Both the position numbers and the translations under genes were made by a program. This document shows, one piece after another, positions 27,985-37,585 of a stretch of 40,944 nucleotides of DNA (positions are counted from its first letter, which is position 1; the number at the start of each line of letters is the position of its first letter). The notes beneath the pieces were generated by a model. That model did no database searches. It was not told the origin of the DNA and saw nothing but the letters and a program-made list of their open reading frames with translations. Where the stretch lies: assembly GCA_903861155.1 (NCBI GenBank), contig CAIOTL010000100.1:1-40944 (forward strand). The letters are read 5' to 3'. Source of the DNA: an uncultured Bacteroidota bacterium (lineage in GTDB: Bacteria > Bacteroidota > Bacteroidia > Flavobacteriales > Flavobacteriaceae).

Positions 27985-29538
27985 ATGAAAACAAAATTAT
28001 TTTATTTATTTATCGCAGTCTTTTTAATAAGCATCAGCGGTAATGCTAAACCTACAGCTTCATCAGCATTTAACGTAATTTCTTTGATTGGACCAGGATC
28101 TCCAGGTGCAGATTGGGCTACTGATACGGATTTGTCAACAACTGATGGTAATGTCTATACCGCTGTAGATATGCAATTCACCGCTGGACAGATTAAATTT
28201 CGTGCCAATCACTGCTGGGATACTGCATGTACTATTTCAGGAATTAACACTCATGGTTGGGGACCAGCTTTGTCTACAGACACTGGGTGGCCTTCAGATA
28301 CAAATGCGAGTCCAGCGGCAAATGGTCCTAATATTCAATGCCCAGGTGGGGTTTGGAATGTTACTTTCACTTTGTCAACAAATTCATGGTCTTTTACACC
28401 GGGAACACCTAATGCAGTTATCAAAATTTCTGGTACAGGTGTGAGTGCAAGTCCTGTGATTATGACAACAGCTAATGGAAAACAATACAGCAGCAAAAAA
28501 GTTACTCTTGTACCTGGAAATGTAGTGTTTGACATAAATGGTACTTTATACGGTCCTGCAGTTCCTGCTGGATCATTTCCAACTGGAATCGCAGATACAG
28601 TAGGCAATTTAATTCCTGTAACTACAACAGGAATCGACTATGATGTAACCTTCGATTATTTGACTGGTGCTTATACTTTTGCTATTGCTACTTTTCCTAA
28701 AATAGCTATTGTTGGTGCGGGAACAACAGGAGGATGGCCAACAGGAGCTGTTGGAGAAATTGATCCAGTGGCAATGGCAACAACAGATGGAATTACTTAT
28801 ACTTTAGCTGGTGTTCCCTTAACAACTGGACCAATAAAATTTCGTCAAGATAATAGTTGGAATAATAACTGGGGTGGGGACTTATGGCCTTCTGGTCCTA
28901 CAACGGGTAATAATATTCCTGCAACTGTTGGTAATTATGATGCTACATTTAACAGAACTACCGGAGCATACAGCTTTAGCTTAAATACAATTGCTATTGT
29001 TGGTGAAGCTGTTGGTGGATGGCCTACAGGAGCTGTTGGAGAGATTGATGCTCACCAATTGTCAACCGTTGATGGTACAAACTATACTTTAGCCAATCTT
29101 GTAGTTACAACTGCAGTATCAGGTGGAGGAGCAAAATTCCGTCTAAATAATGCTTGGGGTGTAAACTGGGGTGGTGATTTATGGCCTGCAGGTCCAGCAA
29201 CAGGTAATAATTTACCTACAGTTGCAGGGACTTATAATGTAGCGGTTAATATATCAACAAGAGCTTATAGTTTCACTTCTTCTTTAGCTGTTAAAAGCTT
29301 TAATGCTTCAAGTTTTAGCGCTTATCCTAATCCAACTCAAAACTCTTGGAATATTACTGCTGGAAATGAAAAAATCACTTCAGTACAAGTTTTTGATATC
29401 TTAGGAAAATCAGTTTATGCCAAAACAACTTCATCAAATGATGTTTCGGTTAATGCTTCTAGCCTTTCAAAAGGTACTTATTTTGCAAAAGTTGCAACTG
29501 CAAATGGGTCTTCTACTGTTAAGTTAATAAAAAACTAA
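27985..29538 (+). CDS. Secreted protein with four SusE/SusF-like repeats and T9SS type A sorting domain
   Basis: Signal peptide MKTKLFYLFIAVFLISISGNAKP; repeats start ISLIGPGSPG.., IKISGTGVSA.., IAIVGAGTTGGWPTGAVGEID.., IAIVGEAVGGWPTGAVGEID..; repeats 3/4 share IKFR/AKFR..N.W..NWGGDLWP.GP.TGNN; C-terminal FSAYPNPTQNSWNITAGN...LSKGTYFAKVATANGSSTVKLIKN. Confidence 0.85.
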   Translation: MKTKLFYLFIAVFLISISGNAKPTASSAFNVISLIGPGSPGADWATDTDLSTTDGNVYTAVDMQFTAGQIKFRANHCWDTACTISGINTHGWGPALSTDTGWPSDTNASPAANGPNIQCPGGVWNVTFTLSTNSWSFTPGTPNAVIKISGTGVSASPVIMTTANGKQYSSKKVTLVPGNVVFDINGTLYGPAVPAGSFPTGIADTVGNLIPVTTTGIDYDVTFDYLTGAYTFAIATFPKIAIVGAGTTGGWPTGAVGEIDPVAMATTDGITYTLAGVPLTTGPIKFRQDNSWNNNWGGDLWPSGPTTGNNIPATVGNYDATFNRTTGAYSFSLNTIAIVGEAVGGWPTGAVGEIDAHQLSTVDGTNYTLANLVVTTAVSGGGAKFRLNNAWGVNWGGDLWPAGPATGNNLPTVAGTYNVAVNISTRAYSFTSSLAVKSFNASSFSAYPNPTQNSWNITAGNEKITSVQVFDILGKSVYAKTTSSNDVSVNASSLSKGTYFAKVATANGSSTVKLIKN

Positions 29539-29560
29539 ACTACTTTTAAATTGAATTAAT

Positions 29561-29594
29561 CCCTTACGGTATTTGCTGTAAGGGATTTTTTTTG
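29561..29594 (+). terminator. Intrinsic terminator
   Basis: CCCTTAC-ggtatttgct-GTAAGGG followed by ATTTTTTTT. Confidence 0.8.
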
Positions 29595-29661
29595 GTAAAA
29601 CACAATTAGTTTTTTTAGCTCTAGGCTTTAATTATACAGAAAAAAAATTCTTATTGTTTTT

Positions 29662-29760
29662 TCATTGCGAGGAACGAAGCTATCTCATTTGTTGCTCCTT
29701 GTTATGCAATTTGCTCCTCCTATACGAGCAGAACTCGGGTCTCCTTGACGCCGAAATGAC
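29662..29760. repeat. Probable dispersed intergenic repeat
   Basis: TCATTGCGAGGAACGAAGC...CTCCTTGACGCCGAAATGAC resembles intergenic repeats recalled from Flavobacterium and other bacterial genomes; only one copy in this window, so repetitiveness is not demonstrated here. Confidence 0.5.
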
Positions 29761-29937
29761 AAATCACAATTCTGGTGAAGTCTTTAGCAATAATGTAAAA
29801 GCCTGTCCGAAAGACAACTTTTACTTTTTTAACATCTTCCATTACATCCTATTTGAAATAGGAATTCTAATTCCTGTTTTATCCTGAACAAAGCATCGGT
29901 TAAGGCAGTTTTACACCTGTTAAATTCATAGTGTCTC

Positions 29938-30016
29938 TATAGTGACTTTATAGTGAGTCTATACTAACTCTAAACTATTATTATTTTTTATAGACTGAAT
30001 ATAGATTCAGTTTAGA
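29938..30016. repeat. AT-rich cluster of nested inverted and direct repeats in a non-coding gap
   Basis: TATAGTGA x2 (29938, 29949); AGTCTATA 29956-29963 / TATAGACT 29989-29996; TCTAAACT 29969-29976 / AGTTTAGA 30009-30016; ACTGAAT 29994-30000 / ATTCAGT 30005-30011. Confidence 0.65.
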
Positions 30017-30119
30017 ATTATAATAGTATATCTGGCAATTGAACTGGGTGATAGTTGCTTTTCAATACCTTTAAAAGGGGATTTATACTAGTTTAGATAA
30101 TCTTGAATTTGTTACAAAA

Positions 30120-30155
30120 AGTAAAGGCTGCCTTCGGGGCAGCCTTTATTATTTA
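30120..30155. terminator. Intrinsic terminator downstream of acs
   Basis: AAAGGCTGCC-ttcgg-GGCAGCCTTT with T-rich flank on the minus strand (ACTTTTT). Confidence 0.75.
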
Positions 30156-30169
30156 AAAAGAAGATATTT

Positions 30170-32077
30170 TTACAATTTACCCTCTTTAATTTCATCCACA
30201 ATTTCGGGATTCAATAAAGTAGTGGTGTCTCCAAAATTAGAGAAATCGCCTTCGGCTATTTTGCGAAGAATTCGACGCATAATTTTACCTGAACGTGTTT
30301 TGGGTAAACCTGAAACAAATTGTATTTTATCCAATTTAGCAATTGGTCCAATGTGATCCGAAACGTGTTGATTGATTTCCTTAGTAAGATTTTCTCTGTC
30401 GCGATATTCCCCCGATTCTTTCAAGATTACAAAACCATACAAAGCATTTCCCTTGACATCGTGTGGAAAGCCTACAATGGCACTTTCGGCAACTGCTGGA
30501 TGTTCATTTATCGCATCTTCAATTGGCGCGGTTCCAAGATTGTGTCCGGAAACAATTACCACGTCATCTACACGACCCGTAATACGGTAATAGCCCACTT
30601 CGTCACGTAATGCGCCATCGCCGGTAAAATATTTTCCAGGAAAAGCGCTAAAATAAGTTTCTTTATAGCGTTTGTGATCGCCCCAAATGGTTCTTGCGAT
30701 TCCCGGCCAAGGAAATTTGATGCACAAACTTCCTGTAACTTGGTTGCCTTCAATTTCATTTCGTTTTTCATCCATCAAAACAGGTTGAATTCCCGGTAAT
30801 GGCAAGGAAGCATACGTTGGTTTTGTTGGTGTTACAAACGGAATTGCCGAAATCATTATCCCACCAGTTTCGGTTTGCCACCAGGTGTCGACTAAAGGAC
30901 ATCGCTTGCCACCCACGTGGTCATTGTACCAGTGCCAAGCTTCCTCATTGATAGGCTCGCCAACGGAACCGATAACTTTCAAAGATTCCAACTTGTATTT
31001 TTGAACGTATTTTAAATTTTCTTTTGCCAAGGCTCGAATGGCTGTTGGCGCAGTATAGAACTGGGTAACTTTATGTTTTTCTATAACTTCCCAAAAACGG
31101 CTAAAATCCGGATAGGAAGGGACGCCTTCGAAAATTATGGTTGTGGCGCCATTTAATAATGGCCCATATAAAATATAGGAATGTCCGGTAATCCAGCCAA
31201 TATCTGCAGTACACCAGAAAATGTCATTTTCTTCATAGTTGAAAACATTCTTGAAGGTATAAGCGGTGTAAACCATATAACCTGCGGTGGTATGCACCAT
31301 TCCTTTTGGTTTTCCTGTTGAACCCGAGGTATAAAGAATGAACAACGGATCTTCGGCATCCATAATTTCGGCGACATTATTATCCGAAGCTATGTCTAAT
31401 AAAGGTTGCAACCATTGGTCACGACCATTTTTCATTATCACGGGAGTATTTGTTCTTTTGGCTACTAAAACTGTTTCCACACCTGGGCAATTTGTCAATG
31501 CTTCATCAATAATTCCTTTCAAGTCGATTGACTTGTTGCCGCGAAATCCTCCATCTGATGTGATGACCATTTTGCAATCGCTGTCATTAATTCTTGTTGC
31601 TACTGCAGTTGAAGAAAATCCAGCAAAAACAACTGAATGTACTGCTCCGATTCTCGCACAAGCCAAGACGGAAACCGCCAATTCCGGAATCATTGGCAAA
31701 TAAATACAAACTCGGTCCCCTTTTTTTACGCCTTGATCAACGAGTACATTTGCCATTTTTGCGACTCTAAAATACAATTCGTTATATGAAATATGTTGTG
31801 CTTCCTCCTTAGGATCATTTGGTTCAAAAATGATGGCTGTTTTATCACCTCTTTTGGCAAGATGCCGGTCAAGACAGTTTTTCACGATATTGACTTTTGC
31901 TCCTTTGAACCATTCAATTTTGGCTTCGGCCAAATCAAACTCCATAACTTTTTCCCATTCTTGATACCAGGTAAAGTTTTCGGAAGCTATTTTTCCCCAA
32001 AACTTTCTCGGTTCACGTACTGATTTGTTGTAATGCTTGAAATATTGTTCTAAATTTTCTATTTTATAGTAACTCAT
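30170..32077 (-). CDS. acs: Acetate--CoA ligase (AMP-forming)
   Basis: FILYTSGSTGKPKGMVHTTAGYM, DTWWQTETGGIMISAIP, YFTGDGALRDEVGYYRITGRVDDVVIVSGHNLGTAPIED, LPKTRSGKIMRRILRKIA. Confidence 0.94.
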   Translation of the reverse strand: MSYYKIENLEQYFKHYNKSVREPRKFWGKIASENFTWYQEWEKVMEFDLAEAKIEWFKGAKVNIVKNCLDRHLAKRGDKTAIIFEPNDPKEEAQHISYNELYFRVAKMANVLVDQGVKKGDRVCIYLPMIPELAVSVLACARIGAVHSVVFAGFSSTAVATRINDSDCKMVITSDGGFRGNKSIDLKGIIDEALTNCPGVETVLVAKRTNTPVIMKNGRDQWLQPLLDIASDNNVAEIMDAEDPLFILYTSGSTGKPKGMVHTTAGYMVYTAYTFKNVFNYEENDIFWCTADIGWITGHSYILYGPLLNGATTIIFEGVPSYPDFSRFWEVIEKHKVTQFYTAPTAIRALAKENLKYVQKYKLESLKVIGSVGEPINEEAWHWYNDHVGGKRCPLVDTWWQTETGGIMISAIPFVTPTKPTYASLPLPGIQPVLMDEKRNEIEGNQVTGSLCIKFPWPGIARTIWGDHKRYKETYFSAFPGKYFTGDGALRDEVGYYRITGRVDDVVIVSGHNLGTAPIEDAINEHPAVAESAIVGFPHDVKGNALYGFVILKESGEYRDRENLTKEINQHVSDHIGPIAKLDKIQFVSGLPKTRSGKIMRRILRKIAEGDFSNFGDTTTLLNPEIVDEIKEGKL

Positions 32078-32092
32078 ATCTATTCTATTTTT

Positions 32093-33997
32093 TTAATTCG
32101 TATTATTATAAACTCCTATTTCATATTTTTTCAGTACTCCAATAATTTCGTCCACAATGCTCTGATCATCTATGGTAGAAGGAATTTGGTAGTTTTCGCC
32201 ATCGGCAATGCTTCGCATTAGTTTCCGAAGGGTTTTCCCTGAACGAGTTTTTGGCAAACGCTCTACAATTACTACATTTCGCAGCGAGGCAACCGCCCCA
32301 ATTTTTTGACGGACTAATTTAACTATTTCCTGTTCTAATTGAAAATGTTCAATATCTTCTCCTAGTTTGGTTACCACCAAAGCCAGCGGAGTTTGCCCTT
32401 TCAATTCGTCGTTAATTCCTATCACGGCACACTCTGCAACCGAGTGATGAGAAGCAACAATTTCTTCCATTTCGGCTGTCGAAAGGCGGTGTCCCGCAAC
32501 ATTGATTACATCATCAACCCTTCCTGTGATGTAAATGTAATCATCTTCATCCTTAAATCCTCCATCACCTGAAAAATAATAACCCGGAAATTTTTGTAAA
32601 TAGCCTGCTTTAAACCTCGGATTATCATTCCACAAATCAAGTAAAGTTCCGGGTGGCAAAGGTAATTTTACTACTACATAACCTTCTTCATTTGGTCCTA
32701 ATTCTGTTCCATTTTCGCCAAATATTTTAATATTATAACCACAAACTGCTTTTCCAACAGAACCATGTTTTACAACGGCGTTTTCAACTCCAATCATATT
32801 TGAAACCATCGGCCAGCCTGACTCTGTTTGCCACCAATGGTCGATTGCGGGAACAGGAATATGTTTTAAATACCATTCTAAAGTGGCGATGTCACAACGT
32901 TCTCCTGCTAAAAATTGTGTTTTTAATGCACTTAAATCATATTGTTTTATGAATTCACCTTCTGGGTCTTCTTTTTTTATAGCTCGAATGGCTGTTGGAG
33001 CAGTAAACATAATATTTACCCTATGTTCGTCAATAATTCGCCAAAAGGTACTCGAATCAGGAGTTCTAATAGGTTTGCCTTCAAAAATTATCGTTGCGTT
33101 ACGATTGATTAATGGTCCGTAAACTATAAAACTGTGGCCAACGACCCAACCCACATCAGAAGCAGCCCAAAAAACCTCGTCTACTTTTGCACCATAAATA
33201 TAGTGCATCGAAAATTTTAGTGCCGATGCATAACCGCCAGTATCTCTCACAATTCCTTTTGGTTTTCCGGTGGTTCCCGAAGTATATAAAACGTATAATG
33301 GATGGGTTGAGTTTACGGGAACGCAAGGGGTTTCATCTGAACCATATACCAATGCATCATAATCGACATCATATTTTTTGAATGGCACTCTTGATCCCAG
33401 TTTTCTGTTGAAAACCACAACTTTTTTGGGTTTGTGAGAGGCCAATTCGATTGCTTCATCCACCAAAGGTTTATAGGAAATTAATCGGTCTATTTCAATC
33501 CCAGAGGATGCAGTTAGAATGACTCTTGGAGTACAATCATCGATTCGTATTGCTAATTCATGTGGAGCAAAACCGCCAAAAACTACCGAATGTGTTACTC
33601 CAATTCTGGCACAAGCGAGCATTGCAAAGGCTGCCTGAGGAATCATAGGCATATAAATTATGGCTCGGTCTCCTTTTTTTAAACCTAGAGATTGCATCCC
33701 ACCGGCAAGTTTTGCCACTTCGGTTTTTACATCATTGAAGGAATATTTTTTTATGGTTTGGGTAACTGGTGAATCATAAATAATGGCGGTTTGCTCGCCA
33801 TAACCATCCTGAATATGCTTGTCTAATGCCAAATAACAAATGTTCAATTCTCCATCTTTGTACCAAATCGGATATCCATTTTCGTCATTCGATAAAATGA
33901 TTTCCGGTTTGCTATACCATTCGATTGCATTCGCTTGTGCAGCCCAAAATTCTTCGGGTTGCTCAATACTTTTTGCATAAAAATCTTTATAATTCAT
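32093..33997 (-). CDS. Acyl-CoA synthetase, propionate--CoA ligase (PrpE)-like
   Basis: YVLYTSGTTGKPKGIVRDTGGYASAL (PrpE/ACSS3-type variant), IDHWWQTESGWPM, YFSGDGGFKDEDDYIYITGRVDDVINVAGHRLSTAEMEE, LPKTRSGKTLRKLMRSIA. Confidence 0.88.
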   Translation of the reverse strand: MNYKDFYAKSIEQPEEFWAAQANAIEWYSKPEIILSNDENGYPIWYKDGELNICYLALDKHIQDGYGEQTAIIYDSPVTQTIKKYSFNDVKTEVAKLAGGMQSLGLKKGDRAIIYMPMIPQAAFAMLACARIGVTHSVVFGGFAPHELAIRIDDCTPRVILTASSGIEIDRLISYKPLVDEAIELASHKPKKVVVFNRKLGSRVPFKKYDVDYDALVYGSDETPCVPVNSTHPLYVLYTSGTTGKPKGIVRDTGGYASALKFSMHYIYGAKVDEVFWAASDVGWVVGHSFIVYGPLINRNATIIFEGKPIRTPDSSTFWRIIDEHRVNIMFTAPTAIRAIKKEDPEGEFIKQYDLSALKTQFLAGERCDIATLEWYLKHIPVPAIDHWWQTESGWPMVSNMIGVENAVVKHGSVGKAVCGYNIKIFGENGTELGPNEEGYVVVKLPLPPGTLLDLWNDNPRFKAGYLQKFPGYYFSGDGGFKDEDDYIYITGRVDDVINVAGHRLSTAEMEEIVASHHSVAECAVIGINDELKGQTPLALVVTKLGEDIEHFQLEQEIVKLVRQKIGAVASLRNVVIVERLPKTRSGKTLRKLMRSIADGENYQIPSTIDDQSIVDEIIGVLKKYEIGVYNNTN

Positions 33998-34015
33998 TTT
34001 ATTGGAAAATTTAAA

Positions 34016-34378
34016 TTACGGAATCAATTCATTTACTTGTTCTACTAATTTCTTGACAGAAAATGGCTTGACAACATATAAATTTGCACCAAGGGAAAGT
34101 CCTTTTTTTATGTCTTTTTCTTTGTTTTTTGCCGAAAGGAAAACAACCTTGCAATGACGTAATCGTTCCTCTTTTTTTATTTGTTCCAAGGTGGCAAAAC
34201 CATCTACCATTGGCATCATTACATCGAGAATAATCACATCGGGAAGTTGAATTTTTAAAATATCCAATGCTTCCTGACCATCTCGGGCAATAAAAACTTC
34301 AAAATTATTCTTTTTGAAACTATATTCCAGCGCCATTACAATGTTGGGCTCGTCATCTACAATTAAAATCTTTTTCAT
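34016..34378 (-). CDS. Stand-alone receiver-domain response regulator
   Basis: 120 aa: KKILIVDDEPN, DVIILDVMMPMVDG, VVFLSAKNKE, YVVKPF; no output domain. Confidence 0.93.
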   Translation of the reverse strand: MKKILIVDDEPNIVMALEYSFKKNNFEVFIARDGQEALDILKIQLPDVIILDVMMPMVDGFATLEQIKKEERLRHCKVVFLSAKNKEKDIKKGLSLGANLYVVKPFSVKKLVEQVNELIP

Positions 34379-37086
34379 TTATGATTATTTTCGTTTGTAT
34401 TGTAGTTAGGTAATGTGAATATAAATGTAACGCCACTTTTTTGGGTATTTTCGGCCCAAATTTTTCCTTTATGATGCTCGATAATTTGCTTGCAAATGGA
34501 GAGTCCCAATCCGCTTCCTATGGGTTTTTTGACATTCTGGTTTCTTGATTGATAAAATTTATCAAAAACAGCTTCAAAATCTTCCTTCTCGATTCCTTTC
34601 CCATTATTATGGATTCTGACTTCAACTTCTTCCTTGTTTTCTTTTACTTTAATGGAGATTACTCCCTTTGTTTCTGGGCAAAATTTTATCGCATTTGAAA
34701 GCAAATTATGGACAACCTGTAGGATTCGTTCTTCATCATAAAATGCTTTTATTTCTTTGAATTCATCTTGAAATTCTAAGCTAATGGTTTTATTTTTAGC
34801 TAGTTGTTGCAAGGATTCCAATGTTTTTTTTATGGTTTTGGAAATATTATTTTTAGAAAGATAAATTTTTTGTTTTCCGGTTTCGAATTTCTCCAAATCC
34901 AGAATTTTGTCTATCAAACGGTTCAATCGGTCTGATTCTGAAATGATATTTTGCAAGAACTTTTTTCGCAATTCATTAGGAATTTCTTGATCTTCATATA
35001 GGATTTCGCTTGCCGCACGGATTGCGGTGATTGGTGTTCTCAATTCATGGGTTACTGTGTCGAGAAATTCATCTTTTTGGATATCTTTATTGACGAGTTC
35101 CTGATTGGCATTTTTTAGCTGATCGGATATTTTTTTTAATTCGTTTGAAGTTTCCGTCAATTTTTTGTTTACAATAATGTTTTCTTTGGATTCTTCGAGA
35201 ATTCGTAAAACTTCGGGCAACGAAATCTTATCTTCTTTGATCACGTTGGAGATTAAAATCTTGGCGGAAGCTGTGCCAATATGTCCCGTCAATAAATTCT
35301 CGGCAAACTTGATAAATCGTGCATCGGCCATAGTGGCGTCTTTGTCAACGTTGTATTTCAGGCTAAAAATGGTGAGTGCCCGTTTTGTTCTTTCTTCACC
35401 AAGAAACCGACGTAAAACTTTTTGAATATCCGAAACGTAGGCTGTTCCTTTCCAAACAAAAGCGTCCTCGTGATTCGTGATGTATTTTTCGATATCGACA
35501 AACATTTCGGCATAATTGCGTTCTCGATAATTTCCTTTAAAGCTTACCGAAATGGCTAAATAGCTCATTGCGTTGAAAAACAAACTCCAGAAAAAAGCAT
35601 GTGGAATAGGATCTAAATAATCCAATCCGAATAGTTGAAATGGTTTTAGCAGAGCAATTCCCCAAGGTCCTTCCTGAATAAAACGGCTTGAAAATTTTGA
35701 AATGCCAATGGCATACGGAATCAAAAGGGTGTAAAAAGAAATCAAAAAACCCAGGATAATTCCGGTCACGGCTCCGATATTAGAACCTCTTCTCCAAAAT
35801 AAAGCGCCAAAAAAGGAAGGTGCTAATTGCGCAATAACTACGAATGAAACTAAGCCAATGGAAACCAAGGAATATTCTAAAACGAAAATTTTATAAATGG
35901 CATAAGCCAAGATAATGAGTGAAAAAATACCTATTTTCCGGCTGTTCAAGATTCGTTTGTTGTTTTTTTCCTGCGAAACATTTTTTAGGGAACCGATGAA
36001 ACCATAAGGAATCAACAGGTTATTACTCAACATAATCGACAAGGTAATTGATGAAACGACAATCATTGATATTGCTGCTGAAAATCCGCCAAGAAATACC
36101 AAAACAATCAGAAAATTATTTTCGAAAAACTGTGGGATCAACAGAGAATAGGTGTCGGAATTCAAGCTTTTTCCATGAAAAAGTATATTCCCGCCCCAGG
36201 CAATCGGGAAAACGAAAATATTGAATAGCAACAAATACAATGGGAAAAGCCACATTGCGGTTTTGATGTGTGTTTCTTTGTTGTTTTCGATAATCGAGGT
36301 ATGAAATTGTCTCGGCAAAAGGAAAATCGCGAATAAAGACAGCACGCAAAGAAAAAGCCAATTCATTCCATTTGTGATGCCTCCCATAGAATTTTTTTTG
36401 GCAAAACCTTCAAGAACGGAGGCTTTGTCATAAATGTCGCCAAAACCATCATAGACAAAATAGGTTACATAGACTCCGATAATCAGAAAGAAAAAGAGTT
36501 TCAGGATTGATTCCATGGCGACAGCGGTAACAATTCCGCGCCTTTTTTCGGATGCATCTACATAGCGCGTGCCGTAATAGGATGCAAATAATGCCATGGC
36601 AATACAGACGTAAGTGGTTGTGTCCATAAATATATTTGAACTCGGCTGTGTTTTTGTGACAATATGAAAAGTATCCGAAATGGATTTTAGTTGCAGGGAA
36701 ATATAGGGAACAATTCCGACAATGCATATTATAGTAACCAATGCTCCAAGAAACCTGCTGTTTCCGTAACGCAAGGAAATGAAATCGGCTATGCTCGAGA
36801 TTTTATTGACTCTCGAAATGCGGATAATTTTTTTGAGGATAATCATCCAAGTTGGAATGATTAGAATGGGGCCCAAATAAATGGGCAAATAGCTTAAACC
36901 AGAATCTGCTGCTACGCCAATGCTTCCGTAATACGTCCAGGCAGTGCAATAAACTGCCAACGATAACGAATAAATATAGGGGTTGTTTGTCCATTTTGAA
37001 TGGTTCCTTTTTTCTGCCCAATAGGCAATGTAAAAAAGAAGGGATAAATAGATTGCCAATATCAACAAAAGTCCAATACTATTCAT
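34375..37086 (-). CDS. Sodium/solute symporter-histidine kinase fusion (CbrA/CrbS-like architecture)
   Basis: N-terminal SSS transporter (ADFISLRYGNSRFLGALVTI..., FLGGFSAAISMIVVSSITLSIMLSNNLL), then DTVTHELRTPITAIRAASEIL H-box, NLLSNAIKFCPE N-box, GSGLGLSICKQIIEHHKG. 4-bp overlap with the receiver gene. Confidence 0.92.
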   Translation of the reverse strand: MNSIGLLLILAIYLSLLFYIAYWAEKRNHSKWTNNPYIYSLSLAVYCTAWTYYGSIGVAADSGLSYLPIYLGPILIIPTWMIILKKIIRISRVNKISSIADFISLRYGNSRFLGALVTIICIVGIVPYISLQLKSISDTFHIVTKTQPSSNIFMDTTTYVCIAMALFASYYGTRYVDASEKRRGIVTAVAMESILKLFFFLIIGVYVTYFVYDGFGDIYDKASVLEGFAKKNSMGGITNGMNWLFLCVLSLFAIFLLPRQFHTSIIENNKETHIKTAMWLFPLYLLLFNIFVFPIAWGGNILFHGKSLNSDTYSLLIPQFFENNFLIVLVFLGGFSAAISMIVVSSITLSIMLSNNLLIPYGFIGSLKNVSQEKNNKRILNSRKIGIFSLIILAYAIYKIFVLEYSLVSIGLVSFVVIAQLAPSFFGALFWRRGSNIGAVTGIILGFLISFYTLLIPYAIGISKFSSRFIQEGPWGIALLKPFQLFGLDYLDPIPHAFFWSLFFNAMSYLAISVSFKGNYRERNYAEMFVDIEKYITNHEDAFVWKGTAYVSDIQKVLRRFLGEERTKRALTIFSLKYNVDKDATMADARFIKFAENLLTGHIGTASAKILISNVIKEDKISLPEVLRILEESKENIIVNKKLTETSNELKKISDQLKNANQELVNKDIQKDEFLDTVTHELRTPITAIRAASEILYEDQEIPNELRKKFLQNIISESDRLNRLIDKILDLEKFETGKQKIYLSKNNISKTIKKTLESLQQLAKNKTISLEFQDEFKEIKAFYDEERILQVVHNLLSNAIKFCPETKGVISIKVKENKEEVEVRIHNNGKGIEKEDFEAVFDKFYQSRNQNVKKPIGSGLGLSICKQIIEHHKGKIWAENTQKSGVTFIFTLPNYNTNENNHK

Positions 37087-37273
37087 AATATTTTTTTATG
37101 ATTAGAAAGGTAATGGCAATTGAAAGGAGCCATATCGAGAAAATGTAGATGTAAATAATTGGAAACCCAAAAAGCGGTTTTGAACTGTCAAACAATAGCA
37201 AAAGAGGCATATTCAATGCCATTAGTGCTAGCATCGAAAGGATTATCAATTTTTGTTCGTGTCTCTTTTTCAT
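37079..37273 (-). CDS. Small two-TM protein, DUF3311-like symporter partner
   Basis: MKKRHEQKLIILSMLALMALNMPLLLLFDSSKPLFGFPIIYIYIFSIWLLSIAITFLIIKKYYE; LFGFPxxYxYxxxxWLL resembles DUF3311 small proteins that accompany SSS transporters; overlaps the symporter-kinase start by 8 bp. Confidence 0.6.
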   Translation of the reverse strand: MKKRHEQKLIILSMLALMALNMPLLLLFDSSKPLFGFPIIYIYIFSIWLLSIAITFLIIKKYYE

Positions 37274-37290
37274 TTGGAAATAAAAATGCA

Positions 37291-37319
37291 CAATCTCTAC
37301 TTTAAAAATGTAGAGATTG
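37291..37319. terminator. Hairpin separating the transporter and sensor halves of the cluster
   Basis: CAATCTCTAC-tttaaaaat-GTAGAGATTG, 10-bp perfect stem with T/A-rich flanks on both strands. Confidence 0.6.
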
Positions 37320-37345
37320 CATATTTTTTAAATTTAATTCAATTT

Positions 37346-37573
37346 TTAATGTTTTGATTCATCATATTCTCCCATCAAGGCATAATAACCAAAAGTCCCC
37401 AGCCCAATGACAATCAAAGGTGTAAGTACTAAAAGTATAATTATCCCGAATACTAAATCTTCTTGCTTGCCCGAGGTGAATTTTGGCAAACCAAATTGGA
37501 AGATGCAAAAATATGCGGCGGCAATTGCCAATGCTATCCATACCATTCCTAAAGCTCTTTTTAACTGATTCAT
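37346..37573 (-). CDS. Small membrane protein (75 aa) next to MHS transporter
   Basis: Two hydrophobic segments (VWIALAIAAAYFCIFQFGL, FGIIILLVLTPLIVIGLGTFGYYAL); 12 bp downstream of the transporter stop. Confidence 0.7.
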   Translation of the reverse strand: MNQLKRALGMVWIALAIAAAYFCIFQFGLPKFTSGKQEDLVFGIIILLVLTPLIVIGLGTFGYYALMGEYDESKH

Positions 37574-37585
37574 GTTATTTATTTT

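Noticed and set aside
29654-29887. 77-aa + strand ORF MFFHCEERSYLICCSLLCNLLLLYEQ...
   Set aside because: It is the translation of the dispersed-repeat-like element and flanking non-coding sequence, with no family resemblance.
36116-37021. Alternative-frame minus-strand ORFs within the SSS-kinase gene
   Set aside because: Out-of-frame reading of a well-supported 903-aa CDS.
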